From: Bacteroidales bacterium
GTDB lineage: Bacteria > Bacteroidota > Bacteroidia > Bacteroidales > WCHB1-69
Assembly: GCA_016285145.1 (NCBI GenBank)
Contig: JAEEQE010000022.1
Location: 1-45,930, forward strand
DNA length: 45,930 nt
Reading direction: 5' to 3'
Part shown: piece after piece, positions 44,469-45,930 of the stretch
Numbering within the stretch: position 1 is the first letter of the stretch
Layout: each line of letters opens with the position of its first letter
Notes under the pieces: generated by a model
What the model saw: only the letters and a program-made list of their open reading frames with translations
Told to the model about the DNA's origin: nothing
The model's database searches: none
Program-made: the position numbers and the translations under genes

Positions 44469-45241
44469 CAATTCATCTTGCCTAATCGTATGCCCACTTT
44501 GACATAGCCGAAATGCAGATTGTTCTTTCGGCTAGCATGAAAAAGGGTATATCCCGCACTTACCGTAGCCCTTTGATACTCAAGGCCAAACCCCGCTTGT
44601 AATCGAAAAACAGTCATGGGGAAAAGATCATAATACTGGCCCTGATAATACACCAATCCCCCAAAACGAGTTATGAAATCCGCTCCCAACGCCACCTCCA
44701 TATAAGGATGGAATGCATTTTGTGTAGGGAAGAAGCCCCGAACATCCAACACAAGCGGGAAATTAGCCACATCAAAACCGGCTGATCCGGCAGCGGGCGC
44801 TAAGAACAGAGCATCTATGCCAGACCCGATTCCAATAAAAAACTTATCCCAACAACGGAATCCAAGCGAAACATTCAGCATCGGGCCTGCCTCATCATTC
44901 GTGAACAGACAGCCTCCCTCTATATAGCTCTGAAATATAACCTTGTTCACCAAATCATTTCCAGGTCTGTATTTGGGTTTGAGCTTATAGGATTCCGTCA
45001 CGGCATCATTATACACTTCCTTTGTCCCATTGGCATATTTTATATAAAAAACATCTTTCTTGGCAATCTGATACGAGGGACCCTCCAAATTGTCCCATTT
45101 CTTATAAGTAATTTCATCAATGCCAACAATAAGGACCTTGGCTTGTATTTCCTCCGCATTGAGCATGACAATGACATCCTGGGCAAAAGAGGCAGAAACG
45201 CAGGCAAAAAGAATGGCAAGTGACAATATTATGCGATTCAT
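44468..45241 (-). CDS. Exported protein with an N-terminal beta domain and a barrel-like C-terminus
   Basis: A 257-residue exported protein with a signal peptide (ending ASFAQ). Residues about 21-80 match a pattern I associate with many Bacteroidota envelope proteins (EEIQAKVLIVGIDEITYKKW, then IKYANGTKEVY). The rest (about 100-257) has alternating hydrophobic strands ending in YVKVGIRLGKMN, suggestive of a small outer-membrane barrel. Function unknown. The stop overlaps the start of the next gene by one base. A -7 box at 45259-45266 fits a short leader. Confidence 0.78.
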   Translation of the reverse strand: MNRIILSLAILFACVSASFAQDVIVMLNAEEIQAKVLIVGIDEITYKKWDNLEGPSYQIAKKDVFYIKYANGTKEVYNDAVTESYKLKPKYRPGNDLVNKVIFQSYIEGGCLFTNDEAGPMLNVSLGFRCWDKFFIGIGSGIDALFLAPAAGSAGFDVANFPLVLDVRGFFPTQNAFHPYMEVALGADFITRFGGLVYYQGQYYDLFPMTVFRLQAGFGLEYQRATVSAGYTLFHASRKNNLHFGYVKVGIRLGKMN

Positions 45242-45258
45242 AGGGATTGTTTTTTCGG

Positions 45259-45266
45259 CAAAAATA
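45259..45266 (-). promoter_or_regulatory. -7 box of the 44468-45241 gene
   Basis: The minus strand reads TATTTTTG, a full match to TAnnTTTG, 17 bases before the ATG at 45241. Confidence 0.5.
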
Positions 45267-45328
45267 CACTTTTTTCAAACACTCTCCCCTCTGCCAAAAT
45301 GTCAGCGTTTTCCGCCCGTTTCGATTTT

Positions 45329-45344
45329 TGGCACAATTGTTGTT
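45329..45344 (+). promoter_or_regulatory. Sigma-54-like promoter candidate upstream of dnaK
   Basis: TGGCAC at 45329-45334, five bases, then TTGTT at 45340-45344. The spacing equals that of the clpC element; the only deviation is T for C in the -12 GC. No TAnnTTTG box was found between here and dnaK. The predicted leader is about 72 bases. Confidence 0.4.
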
Positions 45345-45426
45345 ATGTCATCCCTGCCTCTTCGGATCGCCATAGATTCGGAGGCGAGTAACAAACTGAA
45401 ATAATAACAATTAAATAAAATTTATC

Positions 45427-45930
45427 ATGGGAAAAATCATCGGAATTGACTTAGGAACTACAAACTCCTGCGTTGCCGTCATGGAAGGCAACGAGGCAAC
45501 TGTCATCCCCAACAGCGAAGGCAGACGGACCACCCCGTCCATCGTGGCTTTCGTGGGTGACAACGAACGTAAAATCGGGGACCCGGCCAAACGTCAGGCC
45601 ATCACCAACCCCACCAAGACCATCTTCTCCATCAAGCGTTTCATGGGCGAGACCTACGACCGTGTCACGAAGGAGATCGAGCGCGTGCCCTACACGGTGG
45701 AGCGTGCCGCCAACAACATGCCGAAGGTGAAGATCGACGACCGCGGCTACACGGCCCAGGAAATCTCCGCCATGATTCTTCAGAAGATGAAGAAAACGGC
45801 AGAAGACTATCTCGGTCAGGAAGTTACGGAAGCCGCCATCACGGTTCCGGCCTACTTCAGCGACTCGCAGCGTCAAGCCACCAAGGAGGCTGGTGAGATT
45901 GCCGGTCTGACGGTAAAGCGTATCATCAAC
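45427..45930 (+). CDS. dnaK: Chaperone DnaK (Hsp70), 5' part
   Basis: The first 168 residues of DnaK, cut by the window end. The start [18 protein letters not shown] holds the phosphate-1 loop of the Hsp70 ATPase domain, and [20 protein letters not shown] near 138-157 is the family signature. DnaK folds and refolds client proteins with J-domain partners and GrpE. An A-rich sequence precedes the ATG. A sigma-54-like element lies about 85 bases upstream. No CIRCE-like palindrome was seen in the gap. Confidence 0.97.
   Translation, partial: MGKIIGIDLGTTNSCVAVMEGNEATVIPNSEGRRTTPSIVAFVGDNERKIGDPAKRQAITNPTKTIFSIKRFMGETYDRVTKEIERVPYTVERAANNMPKVKIDDRGYTAQEISAMILQKMKKTAEDYLGQEVTEAAITVPAYFSDSQRQATKEAGEIAGLTVKRIIN

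Noticed and set aside
45242-45426. CIRCE/HrcA operator before dnaK
   Set aside because: No GCACTC-N9-GAGTGC-like inverted repeat is present.

Overview
The window looks like chromosome of an anaerobic member of Bacteroidota, most likely Bacteroidales. Supporting signs are promoter -7 boxes of the TAnnTTTG type, A-rich start regions without clear Shine-Dalgarno sequences, type IX secretion (T9SS) sorting domains of both type A and type B, BspA-like leucine-rich repeats, a FISUMP domain, and a set of ferredoxin-dependent 2-oxoacid oxidoreductases typical of amino-acid or peptide fermenters. No CRISPR array, rRNA, intact tRNA, transposase or integrase is visible. I cannot name the species.

Layout. 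1-736: 3' end of a 2-oxoglutarate-type ferredoxin oxidoreductase beta subunit and its terminator. 843-5827 (minus): gyrA followed by two tandem exported TPR proteins. 6046-10146 (plus): clpC, a KdsC-like HAD phosphatase and a TerB/DnaJ membrane protein. 10173-11822 (minus): an M49-like metallopeptidase lipoprotein. 11880-28556 (minus): one 16.7-kb gene for a surface protein of about 5,558 residues, a chain of BspA repeats, Fn3-like, jelly-roll, DUF5689-like, FISUMP, Ig/PKD-like and Cys-pair modules ending in a T9SS type A signal. 28828-31619 (plus): a four-gene VOR-type oxidoreductase operon. 31620-32252: a gene-free stretch with a large imperfect hairpin and a candidate minus-strand promoter. 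32253-40886 (minus): iorA-iorB-mreC-mreD-tamL-like-pspC-like and two AT-rich exported orphans, apparently read in one direction. 41216-42367 (minus): a DUF819 membrane protein, divergent from 42496-44046 (plus), a T9SS type B surface protein. 44067-45241 (minus): two small envelope genes. 45427-end (plus): the start of dnaK.

How it fits together. Three different 2-oxoacid:ferredoxin oxidoreductases (KOR-, VOR- and IOR-like) point to oxidation of 2-oxoacids from amino acids with reduction of ferredoxin. Envelope functions dominate the rest: cell-shape proteins MreC and MreD, an outer-membrane TamL-like barrel, and two large T9SS cargo proteins that share the same small Cys-pair module. ClpC and DnaK represent proteostasis.

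Most worth a second look: sigma-54-type -24/-12 sequences in front of both clpC (perfect match) and dnaK (one mismatch); the giant mosaic surface protein with near-identical internal DNA repeats; the Cys-pair module shared by type A and type B T9SS cargo; a promoter-hairpin-terminator arrangement in the 31.6-31.9 kb gap; an orphan terminator at 41.15 kb; and a 9-bp inverted repeat made by two divergent promoter boxes, which also moves a start codon.
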